Source: an uncultured Lachnospiraceae bacterium
GTDB lineage: Bacteria; Bacillota; Clostridia; Lachnospirales; Lachnospiraceae
DNA: 5,447 bases
Assembly: GCA_934376945.1 (NCBI GenBank)
Contig: CAKRPI010000123.1
Span: forward strand, 1-5,447
Reading direction: 5' to 3'
Shown: positions 1-5,447 of the stretch, in pieces
Layout: each line of letters starts with the position of its first letter
How positions within the stretch are numbered: the stretch's first letter is position 1
Translations under genes and position numbers: made by a program
Notes under the pieces: generated by a model
Told to the model about the DNA's origin: nothing
The model's database searches: none
Seen by the model: only the letters and a program-made list of their open reading frames with translations

Positions 1-505
1 GGCCGGGGAAATACGGAAAAGAAATAAAGATATGATCATTATTTTTCTGACTGCATACAGCGAGTTTGTCTTTGAAAGCTTTAAGGTGGATGCGTTCCGT
101 TATCTGATCAAGCCGGTAAAGGACAGTGAGCTTGGCGAGACGCTGGAGGCAGTTCAGAAAAAGCTGTGTGAGCCGGAGGAATATCTGAACTTTCAGTTTC
201 AAAATGAAATGTACAGCATCAAATATTCGGATATCATTTATATGGAAGGAATGCGGGACAAAATCTGGATTTACTGTAAAGACAGAAGCTACCGGTGGAG
301 GGGAACCTTCAAAAACCTCAACCGGATGTTAAAGAACAAAAATTTTTTTCAGGTACATAGAAGCTATATCATAAATATGAACAAGATACGAAAATACAAT
401 TCCGGAAGTGTTTTTCTGGAGGGGGATTACGAAGTGCCGATCAGCAAGTATCGGCTGAATGCGTTTAAAGAGGAGTATATTAAGCTGTGGAGCCGGGTAT
501 TATGA
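1..505 (+). CDS. LytTR-family response regulator, 5'-truncated by window edge
   Basis: This is the C-terminal part of an AgrA/LytR-type response regulator, a cytoplasmic transcription factor normally phosphorylated by its partner kinase. The frame is open from base 2, so the true start and the phosphoacceptor Asp lie upstream; the internal ATG at 32 is not the start. The visible receiver end has the switch Thr in FLTAY (Thr codon 50-52) and the conserved Lys-Pro in LIKPV (Lys codon 110-112). A LytTR DNA-binding domain follows from about 170 to 490, with the family hallmarks FQVHRSYIINMNKI (His codon 356-358) and PISKYR. LytTR proteins bind short direct repeats. The stop TGA at 503-505 overlaps the ATG of the kinase gene, so the two are probably translationally coupled. 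The family assignment is firm; the targets are unknown. Confidence 0.95.
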   Translation, partial: AGEIRKRNKDMIIIFLTAYSEFVFESFKVDAFRYLIKPVKDSELGETLEAVQKKLCEPEEYLNFQFQNEMYSIKYSDIIYMEGMRDKIWIYCKDRSYRWRGTFKNLNRMLKNKNFFQVHRSYIINMNKIRKYNSGSVFLEGDYEVPISKYRLNAFKEEYIKLWSRVL

Positions 506-1776
506 ATCTGATTCTGGCTTATTTTGTATGTGTATTCAATATTTCTGGGCTTCTGTTTTTTATGAGTGATACCGGAAAGATCATAGATGTTTTAAAAAAA
601 ATGAACTGCAAGGCAAAGGTATGTTCAGCGCTGGCTGTTTTTGCAGTGGCGGCAGGAACGGTGTATCTTGGGGATTGCCTGGTGGCGTTTCTTATACTGG
701 AGTACGCAGGGCTGTTGCTCTGGTACCGAAAGGAGCAAAAGGAATATCTGAGACCTGCACTGCGTGGAATCAGCAGCATTATTTTGCTGGTCTTTGTGGA
801 GCTTTCGATTCTGTTTATCTATTATGATCTGGATATTAAAAATCCGCAGCATACAGGGAAGCTTGATTTTGAAATAAAAATTGCCTGTTATCTTGGAATG
901 GCGCTGGTGCAGTGCCTGCTTGCGCTGCTTTGGGAAATAAAGAAGATCGCATTCGGATACCGTTTTGCATTGATGGCCATTTTGGGTCTGAAGAATGTGG
1001 GAGACCTGATCTGGCTGTATGTATGTGTAAGCAGCAGTATGTTTCAAAACAGTCAGATGCTGGTATCATTTTTGTTTATTGCAGAGATTATGATCAATTA
1101 TCACGCGCTGTGTATCATGATCCTGAGAGTGGAGGAGCGGTACACGCAGAAAAAAAGGGAAGATATCCATGTAAATGCGTATGAGTATTATCTGAATATG
1201 GAAGAAGAGCATCTGCGTATCCGGAAAATGTATCATGAAATGAAAAATCAGATGATGATCATGAAAGAGGGGGAAGGATATGCGGATGAAGACCGGATGA
1301 AATACGGTGAAAATCTGGAAGCCAGGCTGGAAGAAATAAATCATTTTTATCATACGGGAATTCCTTCTCTGGATATTCTGCTGTTTGACGGAAGAAAAAG
1401 GGCGGAAGCAAAGGGCATTGAATTTGAAGCCGTTGTGGAAGAAGGCTGTCTGCTTTTTATGGCCAAGGAAGATGTCAATATTATTTTCAGCAACGCGATC
1501 ATCAATGCAATAGAAGCCTGTGAAAAAATCAGGGAAGGGCCAAAGCAGATCAGGATAAAGGCCGGAAAAAACCTGGATGATATTTTGATCTACATAAAAA
1601 ATACGGTAAGTCAGGAACACGAAAAAGGAAAGTTAAGTACAAGTAAAAGAAACCGGGTCATGCATGGAATCGGATTGACCAGCATACAGGAATCCGTGGA
1701 AAAGTATAACGGATACGTATCGATCATAGAAGAAGACGGGACCTTTTTGCTGGCAATTCTGTTTGGGAAGGGGTAA
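502..1776 (+). CDS. AgrC-like GHKL sensor histidine kinase
   Basis: A 424-residue membrane histidine kinase, the likely partner of the preceding LytTR regulator. The N-terminal half (residues about 4-208) is hydrophobic, with six or seven predicted membrane segments, as in AgrC-type sensors. A helical linker (about 210-244) leads to the H-box RKMYHEMKNQ, with His245 as the presumed phosphorylation site (His-Glu rather than the commoner His-Asp). The GHKL ATPase domain follows: N-box SNAIINAIEA (Asn331, Asn335), Asn367 in IKNT, and G-box HGIGL (388-392) followed by EKYNGYV. All key residues look intact, so it should be active. I chose ATG 502 because it overlaps the regulator stop as ATGA and has GGAG nine bases upstream. 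A GTG at 487, with AGGAG eleven bases upstream, would add five residues and cannot be excluded. The stimulus cannot be read from the sequence. Confidence 0.95.
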   Translation: MNLILAYFVCVFNISGLLFFMSDTGKIIDVLKKMNCKAKVCSALAVFAVAAGTVYLGDCLVAFLILEYAGLLLWYRKEQKEYLRPALRGISSIILLVFVELSILFIYYDLDIKNPQHTGKLDFEIKIACYLGMALVQCLLALLWEIKKIAFGYRFALMAILGLKNVGDLIWLYVCVSSSMFQNSQMLVSFLFIAEIMINYHALCIMILRVEERYTQKKREDIHVNAYEYYLNMEEEHLRIRKMYHEMKNQMMIMKEGEGYADEDRMKYGENLEARLEEINHFYHTGIPSLDILLFDGRKRAEAKGIEFEAVVEEGCLLFMAKEDVNIIFSNAIINAIEACEKIREGPKQIRIKAGKNLDDILIYIKNTVSQEHEKGKLSTSKRNRVMHGIGLTSIQESVEKYNGYVSIIEEDGTFLLAILFGKG

Positions 1777-1784
1777 GAAAAGAA

Positions 1785-4631
1785 ATGCGAAAGTACATAA
1801 AGCTTGTGTTTGTGCTTTCAATGTTATGTTTTATAATGTGTAGCAATCATACGAATGCGCTTGCTGAAAACAGTAAAGTCAATCAATACGAACGTGATTA
1901 CCTTTCGAAGCTTTTTGATTCAGATAATGGGATAGCCGGTACTGCTGTTAATTGTGTGTGTCCGGATGCAGAGGGATTTCTCTGGTTTGGAGCGTATACG
2001 GGGCTGTACCGGTATGACGGAAATGAATTTAAAAAATATCTGATGGACGGACGGGCGCTTCCGGTTAATGACATTGTGGAAGATGAAGAGGAGAATCTGT
2101 GGATCGGTACGAATGGAGATGGATTGTACCGGTTTGACGGCGCTGAATTTACGGAATATCAGTTAAATGAGGATGCGTGCGGTGCTTCTGTGGTCAAAAG
2201 GCTGTATCTGGATTCGGCTGGAATGCTCTGGGTGGGCACAAAGGCCGGACTTTTTTCTATAAATACGAGAGAGAATGAAACGGATGCCAGAGAATATAGG
2301 GGATATTCTGATACATTTATCTGTGATATCGGAGAAACCGCTGCAGGAGAAATGGTCATTATTCAGAAATCAGGAGAGGTTTCTTTGCTGAAGGGAGAAA
2401 GCGCAAGAACGATAAGTCTGCCCTTGTCTGAGGAAGACGGGGCAGCGCGGTGCTGCAAAACGCTGAAAGACGGGAGCTTTTATCTGGGGACTACAGGCAA
2501 TGTAATATTAAAAATCACAGAGAACGGAGAGGTCACAGAAAAAATCCAAAGTACAGAATTATCCTGTTTTAACAGTATTTCAGAGCTTTCGGGGAATGAA
2601 TTCTGGGTTTGCAGTGATACCGGTGTCGGTATTCTTTCCGATCATGAAATTTTGCCTGTAAAAACATCCATTGCGGATTCAATGGAAAATGTGTGTCAGG
2701 ATTATCAGGGGAATTACTGGTTCGTCTCTTCAAGACAGGGAATTTTGCAGCTGTACAAAAATTATTTTTCCGATATGGGAAGCTACTGGGGATTGAAGGA
2801 AACGGTGAATTCCATTCAGGTTTATCAGGGGAAAACGTATGTGGGCTGTGATGACGGGCTGTACTGCTTTTATGGAAACAAAATGGTACAGGATGCACTG
2901 ACGGTGTCCTGTCAGAAAAAGCGTGTCCGTCAGATTTATCTGGATCAGGAGAATCATCTGTGGGTATCAACGTATCAGGACGGCATCTGGAAGCTGGATG
3001 CGGATCGTACGGTTTCCAGATATCATGCAGAGAACAGCGGACTTGAAACGAATCAGATCCGGTGTATCTGGCAGAGAAAAAACAAAGAAATTTTGATTGG
3101 TACTGAGGATGGGCTGTATGTGCAGAAAACGGACGGTACGATACAGAAGTTTACGGAAGATGCAGTGCTTGGTACTACGCGGATCCTGAATGTAAAAGAG
3201 GACAGCAGAGGCATTGTCTACGCGGCAACAGACGGATATGGAGTTTATGAAGTCAAAGATGGTGCGGTAACGAATATTTTCAACAAAAAACAGGGAATGC
3301 TATCGAATGTTGCCATGAAGCTTGTACCGTCTAAGCGAATGGAGGGCACGTGGGTGGTGACCGGTGAGGGAATCTGCTTTATTGACTGGAACGGAAATGT
3401 CAAAGAAGCAGCAGGAATTCCGGTTGCGAACAGTCTGGATCTTCTGATCGAAGACGATCAGGTAGTGATCCTGGCAGGAAACGGTGTCTTCAGGGCAAAG
3501 GAGAAAGATCTTCTGAAGGAAACGGTTGCATATACGTGTTTGGGAAAAGAGGACGGGCTGCCAATTGATTTTACGGCGAATGCAGGCAACAGTATCAAGG
3601 ATGGGATTCTGTACATGTGCGGAACGACAGGCGCAGCCAGAATGGATTTAAATGAGGAGCCGGAGGAAAAGCCGATCCGGCTGTACGTCAATGAATTTAC
3701 GGAAGACGGAGAGTCGGTGGAAGGAAGCAGATCAGAGAACAAAATGATAATTTCTTCCGGCGCGCACAGAATTGATCTTGATATCCGGCTCATAAGCTTT
3801 GTACATCAGAATTTATATGCCGTTTACTGCCTGGACGGGACAGCGAAGGAGGAGACGAGGGCAGCGGATCTGAAGTCCGGTGTCAGCTATACGAACCTGA
3901 GAGGTGGGGCATATACGTGTACCTACAAGGTTTATAGCAAAGAAGCCGGAAAATGTGTTTCACAGCTGCCGGTTTCCTTTATAAAAGAATACAAATTTCA
4001 GGAAAAACCGGTAGTAAGGGTATTGCTTGCCTTCCTTTTTGCGGGAGCTTTGTCGTTTGTTTATATTCTGCTTGTGACGCTGCGCGAAAAAGGCGTAAAG
4101 CGAAGATGCTATCTGGAATTTCTGCAGGAAAAGGAAGCGGAGATTTCGGAGCTTGCCTATAAGGATCTGGTCACCGGCGTTTATAACAGAAATTATTTTG
4201 AGCACGAAAAAGATGAGATCGACCTGTCTCAGATGTATGCGCTTCTCTCGGTCAGCATTAACCATGCAGAGTATCTGAAAAGAAAGTATGGGGTATTTTT
4301 CATGGAAAATATCCTGCGAAAAGGAGTGAAAATCCTGCAGGACTGCACCGAGGAGAAGATAAAGATCTGCCGTGTATCGGAAAGTGTTTTTTACTTCTGG
4401 TTCATGAAGCCGATTCAGGTGGAGACATACATTCGGGACATCAAAACAGCCTTTCAGGAAGAAGGCGAAAAAGAAAATATTCCGTATTCCTTTTCTGTAG
4501 GAGCTATTTACAATAATGCAGTGGGCAAAGAATGCATTGACGATCTGATCGGTCGGTGCGGAAAGATGCGCATTCTTGATGAGAAGCATGCAGAGGCAAA
4601 ATTCGTAGAGGGAAAAGTAAAGCTGCTGTAG
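1785..4631 (+). CDS. Exported double-propeller (Reg_prop)/Y_Y_Y sensor with degenerate GGDEF domain
   Basis: A 948-residue membrane-anchored sensor. Residues 1-27 are a signal peptide ending in ALA before Glu28. Residues about 53-622 carry roughly 14 Reg_prop-like blades, for example FLWFGAYTGLYRYDG (65-79), NLWIGTNGDGLYRFDG (104-119), HLWVSTYQDGIWKLD (391-405) and EILIGTEDGLYV (435-446), enough for two seven-bladed propellers. A Y_Y_Y-type beta domain follows (about 628-737; YAVYCLDG, then TNLRGGAYTCTYKVYS), then a membrane helix (743-766) and a cytoplasmic GGDEF-like domain (about 790-948). The fold markers YKDLVTGVYNRNYF (792-805) and KYG (834-836) remain, but the signature is SESVF (865-869) instead of GGDEF. 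The metal-binding Asp is Ser824 and no RxxD I-site is present, so diguanylate cyclase activity is very unlikely. The outer half matches Bacteroides hybrid two-component sensors, which detect glycans. ATG 1785 lies eight bases after the kinase stop, with AAGGGG at 1768-1773. The actual ligand and output are unknown. Confidence 0.93.
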   Translation: MRKYIKLVFVLSMLCFIMCSNHTNALAENSKVNQYERDYLSKLFDSDNGIAGTAVNCVCPDAEGFLWFGAYTGLYRYDGNEFKKYLMDGRALPVNDIVEDEEENLWIGTNGDGLYRFDGAEFTEYQLNEDACGASVVKRLYLDSAGMLWVGTKAGLFSINTRENETDAREYRGYSDTFICDIGETAAGEMVIIQKSGEVSLLKGESARTISLPLSEEDGAARCCKTLKDGSFYLGTTGNVILKITENGEVTEKIQSTELSCFNSISELSGNEFWVCSDTGVGILSDHEILPVKTSIADSMENVCQDYQGNYWFVSSRQGILQLYKNYFSDMGSYWGLKETVNSIQVYQGKTYVGCDDGLYCFYGNKMVQDALTVSCQKKRVRQIYLDQENHLWVSTYQDGIWKLDADRTVSRYHAENSGLETNQIRCIWQRKNKEILIGTEDGLYVQKTDGTIQKFTEDAVLGTTRILNVKEDSRGIVYAATDGYGVYEVKDGAVTNIFNKKQGMLSNVAMKLVPSKRMEGTWVVTGEGICFIDWNGNVKEAAGIPVANSLDLLIEDDQVVILAGNGVFRAKEKDLLKETVAYTCLGKEDGLPIDFTANAGNSIKDGILYMCGTTGAARMDLNEEPEEKPIRLYVNEFTEDGESVEGSRSENKMIISSGAHRIDLDIRLISFVHQNLYAVYCLDGTAKEETRAADLKSGVSYTNLRGGAYTCTYKVYSKEAGKCVSQLPVSFIKEYKFQEKPVVRVLLAFLFAGALSFVYILLVTLREKGVKRRCYLEFLQEKEAEISELAYKDLVTGVYNRNYFEHEKDEIDLSQMYALLSVSINHAEYLKRKYGVFFMENILRKGVKILQDCTEEKIKICRVSESVFYFWFMKPIQVETYIRDIKTAFQEEGEKENIPYSFSVGAIYNNAVGKECIDDLIGRCGKMRILDEKHAEAKFVEGKVKLL

Positions 4632-4655
4632 TCATACGAGGACAAAGCATAGATT

Positions 4656-4731
4656 ATCTGAACGAGCCTGCAATATCTGAACGAACCTGTAATATCTGAA
4701 CAAGCCTGCAATATCCGAACGAACCTGCAGG
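4656..4731. repeat. Four tandem 19-bp direct repeats upstream of the binding-protein gene
   Basis: Four head-to-tail units occupy 4656-4674, 4675-4693, 4694-4712 and 4713-4731. The consensus is ATCTGAACGARCCTGCAAT. Unit 1 matches it fully, unit 2 has T at position 16, unit 3 has A at position 9, and unit 4 has C at position 4 and ends GG. There is no spacer and no internal dyad, so each unit is a direct rather than a palindromic element. The array lies between the sensor stop and the next gene, ending 57 bases before its ATG. It could be an operator for a direct-repeat-binding regulator or a simple minisatellite. On the - strand each unit contains GTTCRGA or GTTCGGA, a weak match to a LytTR half-site. 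The repeat itself is certain; any function is inference. Confidence 0.92.
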
Positions 4732-4756
4732 AACGATTTTTCCTTTCGTGCATACT
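4728..4756 (+). promoter_or_regulatory. Possible weak promoter for the binding-protein gene
   Basis: CATACT at 4751-4756 matches four of six bases of a -10 box. A 17-base spacer would put the -35 at 4728-4733, which does not resemble TTGACA and overlaps the last 19-bp repeat. A poor -35 next to repeats would suit an activator-dependent promoter. The match is weak, and read-through from the sensor gene is an equally good explanation because no terminator is visible between them. Confidence 0.2.
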
Positions 4757-4774
4757 CTAACAGCAGATGCCTGG

Positions 4775-4781
4775 AAAGGAG
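4775..4781 (+). promoter_or_regulatory. Strong ribosome binding site fixing the start at 4789
   Basis: AAAGGAG at 4775-4781 lies seven bases before ATG 4789. It is a near-perfect Shine-Dalgarno sequence with ideal spacing. It settles the start, which is immediately followed by a signal peptide. Confidence 0.85.
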
Positions 4782-4788
4782 CAGTTGT

Positions 4789-5310
4789 ATGAAAAAGAAA
4801 ATCTGGATTTCTCTGGCGGCGGCCGCATTGCTTGGTGTGATGACACTGCCGACCGCTGCGCTTGCAGAAGAAACAGCGAAGGAAACAGTGAAGGAAACAG
4901 TGGAGGAGAGCGCGGAGAAAACCACAAAAGATGAGAGAAAGGTACTCACGGGGGTTACATTAAATGAAGTGGCGCATTCCATCTTTTATGCACCGCAGTA
5001 TGTGGCGATTGAGAACGGCTATTTTGAGGATGAGGGCATTGACCTGACGCTTGTCACGGGCTTTGGCGCTGACAAGGTCATGACGGCGCTGCTCTCCGGT
5101 GAAGCAGAAATTGGATTTATGGGATCAGAGGCATCAATTTATACGTATAGCGGCGGCGCGGCAGATGCACCGGTCAATTTTGCACAGCTGACACAGCGTG
5201 CAGGAAATTTCCTCGTGGCAAGAGAAGAAATGCCGGATTTTGAATGGACAGATCTGGCAGGGGAAGAAGTACTTGGCGGGCGGAAAGGTGGCGTACATAT
5301 ATCAATGTAA
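4789..5310 (+). CDS. Truncated NMT1/THI5-like ABC transporter substrate-binding protein (probable pseudogene)
   Basis: The N-terminal half of an extracytoplasmic binding protein of the SsuA/TauA/NrtA and NMT1/THI5-like group, which delivers small substrates such as sulfonates, nitrate or thiamine precursors to an ABC importer. Residues 1-26 form a signal peptide ending ALA before Glu27. No lipobox Cys is present, which is unusual for a Gram-positive binding protein. An acidic and Lys-rich linker (27-51) is followed by lobe I of the family: NEVAHSIFYAPQYVAIENGY (59-78), FEDEGIDLTLVTGFG (79-93), ALLSGEAEIGFMGSEASI (100-117) and DLAGEEVLGGRKGG (155-168). Family members usually have about 320-350 residues; this frame has 173. 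Homology ends at Gly168 (base 5292) and only VHISM follows before TAA. No other frame resumes the family sequence, so this is not a simple frameshift. With most of lobe II missing it is very unlikely to bind substrate. No permease or ATPase gene is visible, and the substrate cannot be assigned. Confidence 0.88.
   Translation: MKKKIWISLAAAALLGVMTLPTAALAEETAKETVKETVEESAEKTTKDERKVLTGVTLNEVAHSIFYAPQYVAIENGYFEDEGIDLTLVTGFGADKVMTALLSGEAEIGFMGSEASIYTYSGGAADAPVNFAQLTQRAGNFLVAREEMPDFEWTDLAGEEVLGGRKGGVHISM
4870..4905 (+). repeat. Three in-frame 12-bp tandem repeats in the binding-protein linker
   Basis: Three consecutive 12-bp units, GAAACAGCGAAG, GAAACAGTGAAG and GAAACAGTGGAG, encode ETAK-ETVK-ETVE just after the predicted signal-peptide cleavage site. 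The copy number could vary by slippage without breaking the frame. They lengthen the charged tether between the signal peptide and the folded domain. They also create a long but meaningless open frame on the opposite strand. Confidence 0.8.
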
Positions 5311-5447
5311 ATTATGAGACGATTGTGATTTTGTGTAATTGAGTGGATGGGGTGAATAGTGCGAAGAATCTCTATAAAAGAAGTGGCGGAAATACCAGCA
5401 ATGATATTTCCGCCGTTTTACAACTCCGAATATCCTATCCAGAGCTA
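5293..5447. mobile_element. Foreign-looking sequence after an abrupt break in the binding-protein gene; possible mobile-element end
   Basis: Family homology stops at base 5292. Bases 5293-5340 have only 12 G or C in 48, clearly lower than the coding sequence before them. Two imperfect copies of a TGTAA...GAG motif occur (TGTAAATTATGAG at 5306-5318, TGTAATTGAG at 5334-5343), as might be seen for transposase-binding repeats near an element end that begins with TG. No transposase, target duplication or partner end is visible in the remaining bases, so a deletion or other rearrangement is equally possible. The boundary could lie anywhere from 5293 to about 5306. A frame from GTG 5359 stays open to the window edge, but I do not recognise its product. 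Confidence 0.3.
5382..5417 (+). terminator. Perfect stem hairpin followed by T run; possible terminator
   Basis: GGCGGAAATA at 5385-5394 pairs perfectly with TATTTCCGCC at 5405-5414 around a ten-base loop. Two G-T pairs and one A-T pair extend the stem to 5382-5417. The right arm is followed by a short T run (5416-5419), so it could be a Rho-independent terminator on the + strand. The T run is short and then broken by ACAAC. On the - strand the stem is followed by ACTTCTTTTAT, a weaker tract. It could instead be a subterminal hairpin of a mobile element. The fold is certain; the role is not. Confidence 0.4.

Noticed and set aside
487..501. GTG 487 as the kinase start
   Set aside because: It is possible, but ATG 502 has a better-spaced GGAG and the typical ATGA overlap with the regulator stop. 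The difference is five residues.
1066..1620. 184-codon open frame on the - strand
   Set aside because: It is antisense to the GHKL kinase, whose H-, N- and G-boxes are clear. Its composition is that of a reverse-complement shadow.
1827..1841. Lipoprotein signal (Cys15 or Cys19) in the sensor protein
   Set aside because: FIMC does not fit a lipobox (Met at -1), while a normal cleavage site ALA before Glu28 is present.
3960..4589. 209-codon open frame on the - strand
   Set aside because: It lies wholly opposite the Y_Y_Y end, membrane helix and GGDEF-like domain of the well-supported + strand sensor gene, and its translation resembles no family I recognise.
4656..4731. CRISPR array
   Set aside because: The 19-bp units are contiguous with no unique spacers between them, and no cas gene is visible.
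4732..4788. Rho-independent terminator after the sensor gene
   Set aside because: ACGA and TCGT flank a T-rich stretch at about 4733-4749, but the stem is only four base pairs and no T tract follows it.
4632..4982. 116-codon open frame on the - strand spanning the 19-bp repeats
   Set aside because: Its Ser/Val-rich low-complexity part is the reverse of the 12-bp repeats, and the rest is the reverse of the 19-bp array and a signal peptide. No family is recognisable.
5359..5447. Group II intron start (GTGCG) or a new gene from GTG 5359
   Set aside because: GTGCG alone is too short, the rest does not follow the usual intron 5' end, and the family break occurs over 60 bases earlier. The open frame has only 29 codons before the edge and no recognisable product.

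Overview
The window looks like chromosome of a Gram-positive gut anaerobe of the Clostridia, most likely a Lachnospiraceae member. This rests on strong AAAGGAG-type ribosome binding sites, an AgrA/AgrC-like LytTR/GHKL signalling pair, and protein families (a Reg_prop/Y_Y_Y sensor tied to a GGDEF-like domain, an NMT1/THI5-like binding protein) that are common there. The genus cannot be read from the sequence. All recognisable genes are on the + strand.

Positions 1-4631 form one tight signalling operon. The 3' part of a LytTR-type response regulator enters from the left edge; its phosphoacceptor Asp lies outside the window. It overlaps by ATGA (502-505) with a complete polytopic GHKL-family sensor histidine kinase. 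Eight bases after the kinase comes a 948-residue exported, membrane-anchored sensor. It has a signal peptide, about 14 Reg_prop-type blades (two seven-bladed propellers), a Y_Y_Y-type domain, one membrane helix and a cytoplasmic GGDEF-like domain whose catalytic residues are all replaced.

Positions 4632-4788 are non-coding. They hold four tandem, nearly identical 19-bp direct repeats (4656-4731) and then a strong ribosome binding site. No convincing terminator is seen after the sensor gene. The repeats could be an operator for the next gene, but the sequence alone does not show this.

Positions 4789-5310 encode the N-terminal half of an ABC-transporter substrate-binding protein. Homology stops abruptly after a GGRKGG motif, and the frame ends five codons later. 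The sequence from about 5293 to 5340 is very AT-rich (12 G+C in 48 bases), followed by a hairpin at 5382-5417. This looks like a rearrangement or mobile-element junction inside the gene, although no transposase can be identified before the window ends.

Working model (inference): the propeller protein binds an extracellular ligand, perhaps a glycan by analogy with Bacteroides hybrid two-component sensors. It would act through the neighbouring kinase/LytTR pair or through its dead GGDEF domain. The downstream transporter gene, with repeats in front of it, is a candidate target, but its product appears broken here.
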